Shown: in pieces, positions 10,079 through 18,205 of the stretch
Layout of the letters: each line of letters starts with the position of its first letter
How positions within the stretch are numbered: the first letter of the stretch is position 1
Origin: Paracoccus kondratievae
GTDB taxonomy: Bacteria; Pseudomonadota; Alphaproteobacteria; Rhodobacterales; Rhodobacteraceae
DNA length: 64,000 nucleotides
Assembly: GCF_009301415.1 (NCBI RefSeq)
Contig: NZ_CP045072.1
Span: forward strand, 1,169,001 to 1,233,000
Reading direction: 5' to 3'
Notes under the pieces: generated by a model
Told to the model about the DNA's origin: nothing
The model's database searches: none
What the model saw: only the letters and a program-made list of their open reading frames with translations
Translations under genes and position numbers: made by a program

Positions 10079-11029
10079 TCAGACCGCCATGGCGCGGGCG
10101 ATCCAGGCTGCAATCATCAGATCCAGATGCGCGCCGCCACCATTCTTGAAAACGGTGATCTCATCGTTGGATTGACGGCGGCGAGCGTCGGACTGCACAA
10201 GGTCGTAAAGATCGCCAAGCACGCTACCCGCCGTAATCGCGCCCGAGGCGATGGGCATCATCAGCTCTCCGATATGGCCAAGCGTGGTGGCACGGCTGTC
10301 CACGAACAGCGCGCCTTTCGCCATCAACGCATCATCGGCCTCTCGCATATCGGCCTTAAAGGCACCGATCAGATCGACATGGGTACCGGGCCGGACCCAA
10401 TCGCCCAGAATGACTGGCTGGCGTGCCATGGTAGCCGATGAGATGATATCGGCATCTGCCGCCGCCGCCCTCAGATCCGTCACAGCAATCAGATCAGCGT
10501 TGACCCCTTCAAGCCTTGCGACCAGATCCTGTGCCTGCTCGGGTCGTCGAGACCAGATCGAAACACGCTCAATGCCGGACAGCACTGCCGTATAAGCTTT
10601 GACAAGGCTTGTCGCCACCGTCCCCGCCCCGACGATCAGCAGATGCCGGCTGTCGGCGCGTGCAAGCAGGCTGGCCCCAAGCACGGAATCTGCAGCAGTC
10701 TTGAATTCGGTGACTAGCGGGCTGTCCACGATCGACAAAAGCCCGCCGGTATCGTGGTCAAAGACCAGCATTGCCCCCTGAACCGTCGGCAGCCCCCGCG
10801 CGGCATTGCCGTCAAGCACGGTAAAGGTTTTGGCTCCATAACCCAGCCCCTCGATATAGGCCGAGCGGCTCATCATCGTTCCGGTCGGCGGGCCAAGAAA
10901 GGCGTCCCGGATCTCGGCACGCGGCAGGGTGTGACCATGACGCAGGGCCTCAACCGCATCGACCCATTTCAGCCGTCCAATCGCATCCCGATACGAAAGA
11001 AACTGCGGCGCAGAACCCTTGTTTGTCAT
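10079..11029 (-). CDS. Ornithine cyclodeaminase/mu-crystallin family protein
   Basis: A 316-residue protein with the family's NAD(P)-binding core (LLIVGAGTVATSLVKAY) and an N-terminal substrate region (GYGAKTFTVLDGNAARGLPTVQG). Members include ornithine cyclodeaminase, alanine dehydrogenase and delta-1-pyrroline-2-carboxylate (ketimine) reductase. Beside proline-betaine genes, ketimine reduction or proline formation from ornithine are the natural candidates, but motifs do not separate them. The ATG at 11029 has a strong AGGAGG 11 nt upstream, so the in-frame extension to 11101 was dropped. It is convergent with the decayed reductase (5 nt between) and divergent from the GntR gene. Confidence 0.82.
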   Translation of the reverse strand: MTNKGSAPQFLSYRDAIGRLKWVDAVEALRHGHTLPRAEIRDAFLGPPTGTMMSRSAYIEGLGYGAKTFTVLDGNAARGLPTVQGAMLVFDHDTGGLLSIVDSPLVTEFKTAADSVLGASLLARADSRHLLIVGAGTVATSLVKAYTAVLSGIERVSIWSRRPEQAQDLVARLEGVNADLIAVTDLRAAAADADIISSATMARQPVILGDWVRPGTHVDLIGAFKADMREADDALMAKGALFVDSRATTLGHIGELMMPIASGAITAGSVLGDLYDLVQSDARRRQSNDEITVFKNGGGAHLDLMIAAWIARAMAV

Positions 11030-11183
11030 GGATAGCGATGCCTCCTGTGCTGTGATCGCGGACCGGCGCCCGTGCCGGCATGGTCCCGGCATATCGGCCA
11101 TTTTTCCCAGCGATGGTCAATCTTTCCTCCATCAAATCATGTGTGAAATCGTCCGGTTCAGTTCGATGCTCAGGCAAAGTATT

Positions 11184-11212
11184 TACTAGTATGCAAGTAT
11201 GCATTATGAACA
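11184..11212. promoter_or_regulatory. Candidate operator upstream of the GntR gene
   Basis: A palindrome TACTAGTA (11184-11191) runs into a tandem 8-bp direct repeat AGTATGCA (11188-11195 and 11196-11203), followed by TATGAACA. The segment AAGTATGCATTATGAACA (11195-11212) nearly matches 2247-2265 in the stcD/TetR gap. It lies 24 nt upstream of the GntR start, where an autoregulatory site would sit. The binding protein is not known. Confidence 0.35.
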
Positions 11213-11235
11213 GGGCGGGAAGAGGAATCATCTCA

Positions 11236-11910
11236 ATGCAGCCAACCATCGACTTTACGCTTTCGACGGCGCCCCAGGTTTATGACTGGTTGCGGGATGC
11301 CATTCTGCGCGGGGCCCTGCCCCCCGGCACACGGCTAAGCGAGACCGAGATCGGCCAGCAGATCGGTGTCAGCCGCCAGCCGGTGCGCGAAGCCTTCATC
11401 CGGCTGACCGCCGACGGGCTGGCCGAGGTTCGACCCCAGCGGGGAACCTATATCCGCCGGATCTCGATTTCGGCGGTGCTTTCGGCCCGGCTGATCCGCG
11501 AGGCAGTGGAAAGCGACCTGATCCGCATGCTGGCCGAACAGGCAGACGACAAGCTGATCACACAGCTGGATCAGGAAATCGCCGAGCAAAGCGAAGCCGT
11601 GGCCCGCGATGACGCCGAAACCTTCGTACGCCTTGACGACCGTTTTCATCGCCTGCTGGCCGTCGCCGTCGGACAAGAGGCGGTGTGGGAGGTGCTTGAG
11701 GGCCTCAAATCCCAGATGAACCGGCTGCGCTACATCACGGCGCGAACCTTCGACATACAAAAGCTTATCGGCCAGCACGCCGAAATCGTGGACGGTCTGC
11801 GCAATCACGACCCCGCGCTGGCCGAGGCCGCAATGCGCCGCCATCTGCGCGAACTGCTGAACGACCTGCCGGAAATCAGCCGCAGCCGACCCGAACTTTT
11901 CATACCCTGA
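11236..11910 (+). CDS. GntR/FadR-type (FCD) regulator of the hexonate operon
   Basis: A 224-residue GntR regulator: winged helix in residues 10-75 (PPGTRLSETEIGQQIGVSRQPVREA is the diagnostic block), then an all-helical FCD effector domain whose usual metal/ligand residues are visible (D and H in RLDDRFHRLL, H in IGQHAEIV, H in AAMRRHLREL). Such regulators are released from DNA by sugar acids. The chosen ATG at 11236 is preceded by AAGAGGA; earlier in-frame ATGs lack a good site. Only 22 nt separate it from the TRAP binding protein, so it is the first gene of the operon it probably represses. Confidence 0.88.
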   Translation: MQPTIDFTLSTAPQVYDWLRDAILRGALPPGTRLSETEIGQQIGVSRQPVREAFIRLTADGLAEVRPQRGTYIRRISISAVLSARLIREAVESDLIRMLAEQADDKLITQLDQEIAEQSEAVARDDAETFVRLDDRFHRLLAVAVGQEAVWEVLEGLKSQMNRLRYITARTFDIQKLIGQHAEIVDGLRNHDPALAEAAMRRHLRELLNDLPEISRSRPELFIP

Positions 11911-11932
11911 CGTATCATCCCGGAGGAGAACG

Positions 11933-12913
11933 ATGATCACCCTGAACCGTCGCCGCTTTGCGGCGCTGGCCATGGCCTGCCTGACCGCTGCATCTGCCCT
12001 GACCGCCTCGGCCGCTGAACTGACGCTCAAGCTTGGCCATCTCGCCAATGAACAGAACTCCTGGCACAAGGCCTCGCTGAAATTCGCCGAAGAGCTTGAG
12101 CAGCGGACCCAAGGCCGCATCGCAGTCGAGGTGTTCCCCAACGACTCGCTTGGCCGCGAGATGGACCTGATCAACGGCATGCAGCTGGGCACGGTCGAAA
12201 TGACCATCACCGGCGAAAGCCTGCAGAACTGGGCGCCGATGGCGGCGCTGTTGGCCATCCCCTATGCCTATCGCTCGCTTGAGCATATGGATGAGGTCGC
12301 AGCAGGAGAGATCGGCGAAAAGATCAAGGCGCAGATCATCGAACGCGCCCAGGTCCGCCCCATCGCTTATTTCGCGCGCGGCCCGCGCAACCTGACCGCA
12401 AACCGCGCCATCACCAACCCGGGCGAACTGAACCGGATGCGGCTGCGGGTCCCGAACGTGCCGCTGTTCGTCGACACCTGGACCGCGCTAGGCGCCCAGC
12501 CGACGCCGATGGCCTTTTCCGAAGTGTTCACCTCGCTTCAGAACGGCACAATCGACGGGCAGGAAAACCCGGTGGCACTGATCCAGACTGCCTCGCTTAA
12601 CGAGGTGCAAAGCCATGTGAACCTGACCGAACATGTGCGCAGCTGGATCTATCTGACCATCGCCGAGCAGGTCTGGCAGGGCCTTTCGGAAGAGGATCAG
12701 GGCCATGTGATGGAGGCCGCCCGCATCGCCCAGGAATACGAGCGTCAGCAGTTTCTGCAGGATGAGGATGCGATCCGCGCCGATCTCGAGGCCAAGGGTA
12801 TGACCTTTGTCGAGGTTGATCAGAAAGCTTTTGCCGACGCCTCGCGAGAAGCAGTGATCAAGAGCGTCGACGAAAGCATTCGTCCCATCGTCGAAGATCT
12901 CTTCAAACAGTGA
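11933..12913 (+). CDS. TRAP transporter substrate-binding protein (DctP family)
   Basis: A 326-residue periplasmic protein with a signal peptide (cleavage near ASA at residues 25-27) and the DctP fold. The arginine that clamps substrate carboxylates is in the MRLRVPNVPLF segment near 165. A strong GGAGGAG precedes the ATG. With the downstream uxuAB and kdgK genes, the ligand should be a hexonate or hexuronate such as D-mannonate, L-gulonate, D-fructuronate or a glucuronate. The family commonly serves these acids in Rhodobacterales; the exact ligand cannot be read here. Confidence 0.9.
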   Translation: MITLNRRRFAALAMACLTAASALTASAAELTLKLGHLANEQNSWHKASLKFAEELEQRTQGRIAVEVFPNDSLGREMDLINGMQLGTVEMTITGESLQNWAPMAALLAIPYAYRSLEHMDEVAAGEIGEKIKAQIIERAQVRPIAYFARGPRNLTANRAITNPGELNRMRLRVPNVPLFVDTWTALGAQPTPMAFSEVFTSLQNGTIDGQENPVALIQTASLNEVQSHVNLTEHVRSWIYLTIAEQVWQGLSEEDQGHVMEAARIAQEYERQQFLQDEDAIRADLEAKGMTFVEVDQKAFADASREAVIKSVDESIRPIVEDLFKQ

Positions 12914-12980
12914 CCGCAACCTTGTGTCCGCCGGTCTGTCCCTTTTGCGGGCCGGCAAATGCCATCAGGGGTTTGGAACC

Positions 12981-13487
12981 ATGAAAAATCTGGCTCTCTT
13001 GCAGCGCGGTCTTGCGGCGCTTTGCCGGTTCGCCATCGGCGTGGTCTTCTTTGCGCTGATCGCGGTGGTTACGCTTCAGATCACCACACGTACCTTTGGC
13101 CTGCCTTCACCGGTCTGGACCGAAGAGCTGTCGCGCTATCTGCTGCTTTACATGACGGCGCTGGGCATCGGCATGTCGCTGATGACGGGCGAACTGGTGA
13201 ACGTCGACCTGTTGCAGGAAACCGTATCAGCAAGCCGGGCATGGTGGATGCGCCTTATTGCCGCCATCTGCACGGCCGGGCTGGGCGCGGTGATGATCTG
13301 GCCGGCATGGAAATTCACCAGGATCGGGGCATTCCAGCAATCCCCAAGCCTGCGCTGGCCGATGGACATCATTCATGCCTCGGTGCTGCTGCTGTCTGTG
13401 ATGCTGTTTCTTTTCGCCCTTTTGCGTGTGATCGGCATGATCGCGGGCAACGATGACGGGCGGCCCCATCTTTCTGAGGAAGCCTGA
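12981..13487 (+). CDS. TRAP transporter small membrane subunit (DctQ family)
   Basis: A 168-residue protein with four predicted membrane helices and the conserved WTEELSRYLLLY motif of DctQ subunits. It assembles with the large subunit encoded immediately downstream (5-nt gap) and receives substrate from the binding protein upstream. The ATG at 12981 fits the family start; an in-frame extension upstream shows no homology. Confidence 0.9.
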   Translation: MKNLALLQRGLAALCRFAIGVVFFALIAVVTLQITTRTFGLPSPVWTEELSRYLLLYMTALGIGMSLMTGELVNVDLLQETVSASRAWWMRLIAAICTAGLGAVMIWPAWKFTRIGAFQQSPSLRWPMDIIHASVLLLSVMLFLFALLRVIGMIAGNDDGRPHLSEEA

Positions 13488-13491
13488 GTCC

Positions 13492-14772
13492 ATGGATCTG
13501 TTCCTGCTTCTGACCACTTTCGTCGTCACGCTGGCACTGGGCGTGCCGGTTGCCGTCTGTCTTGGGCTTGCATCGCTGGCCTATATCCTGTCGGCTGGGC
13601 TGCCGGTGGTGATCATTCCGCAGCGCATGTATGCCGGCATGGATGTTTTTGTGCTGCTGTGCATCCCGGGCTTTATCCTTGCCGGGAACCTGATGAACTT
13701 TGGCGGCATCACCGAGCGGATCATCCGGCTTGCCAATGCGCTGGTCGGCTGGATGCGCGGCGGGCTTGCACTGGCCAATGTCGCGGATTCGATGATGTTC
13801 GGCGGCGTCTCGGGCACTGCCGTTGCCGATGTCGCCGCAACCGGCGGGGTGATGATCCCCGGCATGAAGAAATCCGGCTATCCCGGCGATTTTGCCGCTG
13901 CGATCACCGCCGCCTCGTCCACCGTCGGCCCGATGCTGCCGCCAAGCGTCCCGATGATCATCGTCGGCGCGCTGTCGGGCATCTCGGTCGGCCAGCTGTT
14001 TCTTGCGGGGGCGGTACCGGGCGTTCTGATGGGCATCGCCATGGGGGTGACCTGCTACATCCTCGCCGTACGCCGCAACTATCCGCGGCAAGAGTGGAAA
14101 GGTTTCAGCGAACTGCTCGCAGCATTCCTGTCGGCGTTCTGGGCCTTGGCCATGACCGGCCTGATCATCGGTGGCCTTCTGACCGGCATTGCCACCCCGA
14201 CCGAAACCGCGATCGTTGCCTGCCTTTACGCCTTTGTCGTCGGTGCCTTCATCTACCGCGAATTGCCGATCCGCGCTGTGCCCCGCATTGTCATCGACAG
14301 CGCCATCTCTTCGGCTGGAATTCTGGCGCTGGTGGGTTTTGCCAACGTCTTTGGCTCGATCCTCGCGTCCGAACGTATTCCGCAAATGCTGGTCAACAGC
14401 GTGTTGGCGATCACCGACAACCCGATCCTGGTCATTCTGCTGATCAACATCCTGCTGCTGTTCGTCGGCATGTTCATGGAGACGATCGCCGCGCTTATCA
14501 TCCTGTTCGTGCCTTTGCTGGGACTTGCGACCAGCGTCGGGATCGAGCCGCTGCATTTTGCGACCTTCGCGGTCCTGAACCTGATGATCGGGCTGACCAC
14601 GCCTCCGGTCGGGGTGTGCCTGTTTGTCGCCTGCAACATCGCACGCGAACCGCTGGCGCGGGTAATCAGTGCCGTGATCCCCTTTCTTATCTCGAATATC
14701 ATCGTACTGCTGCTGGTGTCCTATTACCCGCCCTTTGCCACCTGGCTGCCGTCGACACTGATGGGGAACTGA
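13492..14772 (+). CDS. TRAP transporter large permease subunit (DctM family)
   Basis: A 426-residue, highly hydrophobic protein with about 12 membrane segments. Family landmarks include MFGGVSGTAVADVAATGGVMIPGM (split around residues 100-125), the AASSTVGPMLPPSVPMI loop, TPTETAIVA and the C-terminal GLTTPPVGVCLF. It forms the Na+-driven transport pathway with DctQ. One nucleotide separates its stop from the dehydrogenase gene, so transporter and catabolic genes share a transcript. Confidence 0.93.
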   Translation: MDLFLLLTTFVVTLALGVPVAVCLGLASLAYILSAGLPVVIIPQRMYAGMDVFVLLCIPGFILAGNLMNFGGITERIIRLANALVGWMRGGLALANVADSMMFGGVSGTAVADVAATGGVMIPGMKKSGYPGDFAAAITAASSTVGPMLPPSVPMIIVGALSGISVGQLFLAGAVPGVLMGIAMGVTCYILAVRRNYPRQEWKGFSELLAAFLSAFWALAMTGLIIGGLLTGIATPTETAIVACLYAFVVGAFIYRELPIRAVPRIVIDSAISSAGILALVGFANVFGSILASERIPQMLVNSVLAITDNPILVILLINILLLFVGMFMETIAALIILFVPLLGLATSVGIEPLHFATFAVLNLMIGLTTPPVGVCLFVACNIAREPLARVISAVIPFLISNIIVLLLVSYYPPFATWLPSTLMGN

Positions 14773-14773
14773 C

Positions 14774-15817
14774 ATGGCACAAGAGATCGCCTGCCGCCTG
14801 TATGCTGCCCGCGACCTGCGGATCGAGCCCTTGGCCCAACCGCAGCCCGGCGGGGACGCCGCCCTGATCCGCGTTCTGCGCGGGGGCATCTGCGGATCGG
14901 ACCTGCATTACTATCACGACGGCGGCTTTGGACCGGTCAGGGTACGTGAACCCATCGTTCTGGGCCATGAGGCCGCCGGGGTGGTCGAGGCCGCCCCCGC
15001 AGGCTCGGGCCTTGCGCCGGGTCAGCTGGTGGCACTGTCACCCTCGCGTCCTTGCGGCGAATGCGAGTATTGCCGCGCGGGCGAGGATCGGCACTGCCTG
15101 GCAATGCGCTTTAGCGGTTCAGCGATGCGCCTGCCGCATGAGGATGGATTTTTCCGCAGTCGGCTGTACCACCCCGTCGCGCAATGCCTGCCGCTGCCCA
15201 ATGATATCGGGGCAGAGGCCGCAGCCGGGGCCGAGCCTTTGGCGGTCTGTCTGCATGCCCTGACCATGGCGCCCGACCTTTCGGACCGCCGCGTGCTGAT
15301 CACAGGCGCTGGTCCCATCGGCGCGATCTGCACCGCACTTGCCCGTCTGCACGGTGCTGCAGAAATCATTGTGACCGATGTTCAGGACTTCACCTTGGGG
15401 ATCGCGCGCCGCATGGGGGCCGACCGTGCGGTAAACGTTGCCGAAAACCCCGAGGCGCTGAATGATCTGGCCGAGGGCAAGGGGCGCGTCGACGTGGTGC
15501 TGGAATGCTCGGCCAATCCCCATGCCATCGCGCAGGCCATCAGTATGACCCGCCCGCAGGGCACCATCGTTCAGATCGGTGTCGCGGGCACCCTGCCCCT
15601 GCCGCTGAACCTGATCGTCGCCAAAGAGCTACGCGTCTTTGGCACCCACCGGTTTGACCGCGAGTTTGCACAAGCGGTCCAGATGATCAGCACAGGCCGG
15701 ATCGACCTGTCGCCCATGGTTACAGAAACCCTGCCCGCGACCGAGGCGCAGCGCGCCTTTGACCTTGCAGGCGACCGGACTCAGGCGGTCAAGGTTCAGC
15801 TTGATTTCGGGGCCTGA
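14774..15817 (+). CDS. Zn-dependent dehydrogenase: L-idonate or L-gulonate 5-dehydrogenase
   Basis: A 347-residue medium-chain alcohol dehydrogenase. Catalytic zinc ligands are C40 (GGICGSD), H65 and E66 (GHEAAG). The structural zinc loop has C94, C97, C100 and C108. The NAD-binding motif is VLITGAGPIGAI. It most resembles L-idonate 5-dehydrogenase (IdnD). In an operon with uxuB and uxuA, oxidation of L-gulonate at C5 would give D-fructuronate, which UxuB reduces to D-mannonate, so L-gulonate 5-dehydrogenase is a strong alternative. No 5-ketogluconate reductase (IdnO) is present to support a classical idonate route. Confidence 0.85.
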   Translation: MAQEIACRLYAARDLRIEPLAQPQPGGDAALIRVLRGGICGSDLHYYHDGGFGPVRVREPIVLGHEAAGVVEAAPAGSGLAPGQLVALSPSRPCGECEYCRAGEDRHCLAMRFSGSAMRLPHEDGFFRSRLYHPVAQCLPLPNDIGAEAAAGAEPLAVCLHALTMAPDLSDRRVLITGAGPIGAICTALARLHGAAEIIVTDVQDFTLGIARRMGADRAVNVAENPEALNDLAEGKGRVDVVLECSANPHAIAQAISMTRPQGTIVQIGVAGTLPLPLNLIVAKELRVFGTHRFDREFAQAVQMISTGRIDLSPMVTETLPATEAQRAFDLAGDRTQAVKVQLDFGA

Positions 15818-15820
15818 GCG

Positions 15821-16978
15821 ATGCCAGTAATCACCGAAATCGAGGACTTGCGCCGCCTGCACCGGCAACGTGTCCCGCGTATGTTCTATGATTATGTCGA
15901 TGTCGGGGCCTGGACCGGCAGCACCTATCGCGCCAATCGTGCCGATTTCGGACGGATCCTGCTGCGCCAGCGCGTTGCCCGCAATATCGAGAACCGCAAC
16001 CTTGCAACCACCATGCTGGGCCAGCAGGTCTCAATGCCTCTGGCGCTGGCGCCGGTCGGGCTGTTGGGTATGCAGCACCCGGACGGAGAGATCTGCGCCG
16101 CCCGTGCTGCGCTGGCTGCAGGCGTACCCTTTACGCTTTCGACCATGTCCATGTGCTCGATCGAGGATGTGGCCAGGGCGACAGGCGCACCTTTCTGGTT
16201 CCAGCTCTATACCCTGCGGGACGAAGAGTTTCTGGACAGCGTCCTTGACCGGGCCCGCCGCGCCGGGGTCTCGGCCCTGGTGCTGACGCTGGACCTGACC
16301 ATTCAGGGTCAGCGCCATAAGGACTTAAAGAACCGCATGACCGCGCCACCGCGCATGACCTTGCCAAACCTCATTGATATCGCGATGCATCCCCGCTGGG
16401 CCTTGGGGATGCTGCGCACGCGCCGGCGCAGCTTTGGCAATATCGTCGGCCATGCACGCGGGGTTACCAATCTGGGTGATCTGATGGACTGGACCTCGCG
16501 CCAGTTCGATCAGCGGCTTGACTGGGCGCGGGTCGAACAGATCATCCGCAAATGGGGCGGGCCGGTGATCCTTAAAGGCATCAACGACCCCGAGGACGCC
16601 CGCCGCGCGCTGGATACCGGTTGCGCCGCGATCCTTGTGTCGAACCACGGCGGGCGTCAGCTTGACGGCGCGCCTTCGACCATCCGCGCCCTGCCCTTGA
16701 TCCGTCGCGCTGTCGGGCCGGATTTCCCGCTTTATCTCGACAGCGGAATCCAGTCGGGACAAGAGGCGCTGAAAGCCATCGCCAGCGGCGCGAACGGCGT
16801 CTTTATCGGCCGCGCCTTTACCTATGGCCTTGGCGCCATGGGTCAGAAGGGGGTCGAGACGGCGCTCACCATCCTGCGGCGCGAAATGGACATCACCATG
16901 GCGCTTTGCGGCGTCAATGATATCAGGAATTTCGGTCCCGAATGCCTCTGGCCCGGGGACCGAGGCAATGCTGCCTGA
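15821..16978 (+). CDS. FMN-dependent 2-hydroxyacid dehydrogenase (LldD/L-lactate dehydrogenase family)
   Basis: A 385-residue alpha-hydroxyacid dehydrogenase. Visible family features are MFYDYVD near the N-terminus, LAPVGLLGMQHPDGE, WFQLYTLRDE, VILKGI (flavin-contacting Lys) and SNHGGRQLDGAPST with the catalytic His and Arg. Members oxidise L-lactate, mandelate, glycolate or other 2-hydroxyacids, passing electrons to quinone or oxygen. Here it sits in a hexonate operon, 3 nt after the Zn dehydrogenase and 18 nt before uxuA, so a sugar acid with a free 2-hydroxyl may be the real substrate (inference). Plain L-lactate dehydrogenase is the default annotation. Confidence 0.85.
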   Translation: MPVITEIEDLRRLHRQRVPRMFYDYVDVGAWTGSTYRANRADFGRILLRQRVARNIENRNLATTMLGQQVSMPLALAPVGLLGMQHPDGEICAARAALAAGVPFTLSTMSMCSIEDVARATGAPFWFQLYTLRDEEFLDSVLDRARRAGVSALVLTLDLTIQGQRHKDLKNRMTAPPRMTLPNLIDIAMHPRWALGMLRTRRRSFGNIVGHARGVTNLGDLMDWTSRQFDQRLDWARVEQIIRKWGGPVILKGINDPEDARRALDTGCAAILVSNHGGRQLDGAPSTIRALPLIRRAVGPDFPLYLDSGIQSGQEALKAIASGANGVFIGRAFTYGLGAMGQKGVETALTILRREMDITMALCGVNDIRNFGPECLWPGDRGNAA

Positions 16979-16996
16979 AGAATAAGGAACAAACGA

Positions 16997-18205
16997 ATGC
17001 GACATACCTGGCGCTGGTTCGGTCCCAAAGACAGGGTCTCGATCGACGACATGCTGCAGGCGGGGGTACAGGGCGTGGTCACCGCGCTGCACCATGTGCC
17101 CACGGGTACCGTCTGGTCGCCCCAGGAAATCGCCCGTCGGCAGGCTGAACTGTCGGTGATGACCGATGGTGCGCCCTCGGGGCTGAAATGGGAGGTCGTC
17201 GAAAGCCTGCCCGTCAGCGAGGCGATCAAGACCCAGACCGGCGATTGGCGCGGCCATGTCCAGAACTGGATCACTTCGATGCGCCATCTTAAGGCCGCAG
17301 GAATCGAGGTGATCTGCTATAACTTCATGCCGGTTCTGGACTGGACGCGCACCGATCTGGCCTGGCGGCGGCCGAATGGCGCGCGCTGCATGCGCTTTGA
17401 TCTGATCGACTTTGCGGCCTTCGATCTGCATATACTGCAACGCAAGGGTGCAGCCGAGGATTTCCCGGAAGAGCTGCGCGATGAGGCCGGCCGCCGCTTT
17501 GCCGCCATGGACGAAACGCGCCGCAAGGAACTGGCAGGCAACGTCGTCTTTGGCCTGCCCGGCGCGGCTGAGCATTTCACGCTTGAGGACGTGCGGGCGC
17601 TGCTTGACAGCTACGCACCGGTAACGGATGCGGTTCTGCGCCGGAACTTTCATGACTTCCTTGAACAGGTGGTTCCCGTCGCGCAAGAGATCGGCGTGCG
17701 CCTGTGCTGCCACCCAGACGATCCGCCCTTCCCACTGCTGGGCTTGCCCCGCGTCATGTCGACCGAGGCCGATTATGCCGAACGTATGGCAGCGGTCGAC
17801 CTGCCGGCAAATGGCATCACGCTTTGCTCGGGCTCGCTTGGGGCTCGGCCTGAAAATAACCTGCCCGGCATGATGGAACGGCTGGGCGACCGGGTGCATT
17901 TCCTGCATCTGCGCAACGTGCGCCGTGACACCGACACGGCCCCCTGTTCGTTCTTCGAGGATGAACATCTGGCCGGCCAGACCGATATGATCGCGCTGAT
18001 CGCCGCCGTTCTGCGCGAAGAGGCCCGACGCCGCGACGCTGGCCGCTCTGACGCATTGATCCCGATGCGCCCGGATCATGGTCAGGACATTCTTGACGAT
18101 ATCGGCCGTGGTGGCCAGCCGGGCTATCCCGCCATTGGCCGACTGAAAGGGCTCGCTGAGCTGCGCGGGGTTGAGCTGGCCCTTAGCCACGGGGCGCGGC
18201 TGTGA
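16997..18205 (+). CDS. uxuA: D-mannonate dehydratase
   Basis: A 402-residue UxuA-type enzyme (TIM barrel, metal dependent) that dehydrates D-mannonate to 2-keto-3-deoxy-D-gluconate. Recognisable blocks include the N-terminal TWRWFGPKDRVSIDDMLQAG, CYNFMPVLDWTRTDL, the metal-binding RLCCHPDDPP segment near residue 237, HFLHLRNV and the C-terminal MRPDHGQDILDD. Length matches the family. It overlaps uxuB by four bases. Confidence 0.95.
   Translation: MRHTWRWFGPKDRVSIDDMLQAGVQGVVTALHHVPTGTVWSPQEIARRQAELSVMTDGAPSGLKWEVVESLPVSEAIKTQTGDWRGHVQNWITSMRHLKAAGIEVICYNFMPVLDWTRTDLAWRRPNGARCMRFDLIDFAAFDLHILQRKGAAEDFPEELRDEAGRRFAAMDETRRKELAGNVVFGLPGAAEHFTLEDVRALLDSYAPVTDAVLRRNFHDFLEQVVPVAQEIGVRLCCHPDDPPFPLLGLPRVMSTEADYAERMAAVDLPANGITLCSGSLGARPENNLPGMMERLGDRVHFLHLRNVRRDTDTAPCSFFEDEHLAGQTDMIALIAAVLREEARRRDAGRSDALIPMRPDHGQDILDDIGRGGQPGYPAIGRLKGLAELRGVELALSHGARL

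Noticed and set aside
13369..14889. 500-codon antisense frame opposite dctQM
   Set aside because: Composition dominated by Asp, Gln, His and Arg, typical of the reverse of membrane-protein codons; no homology recognised.
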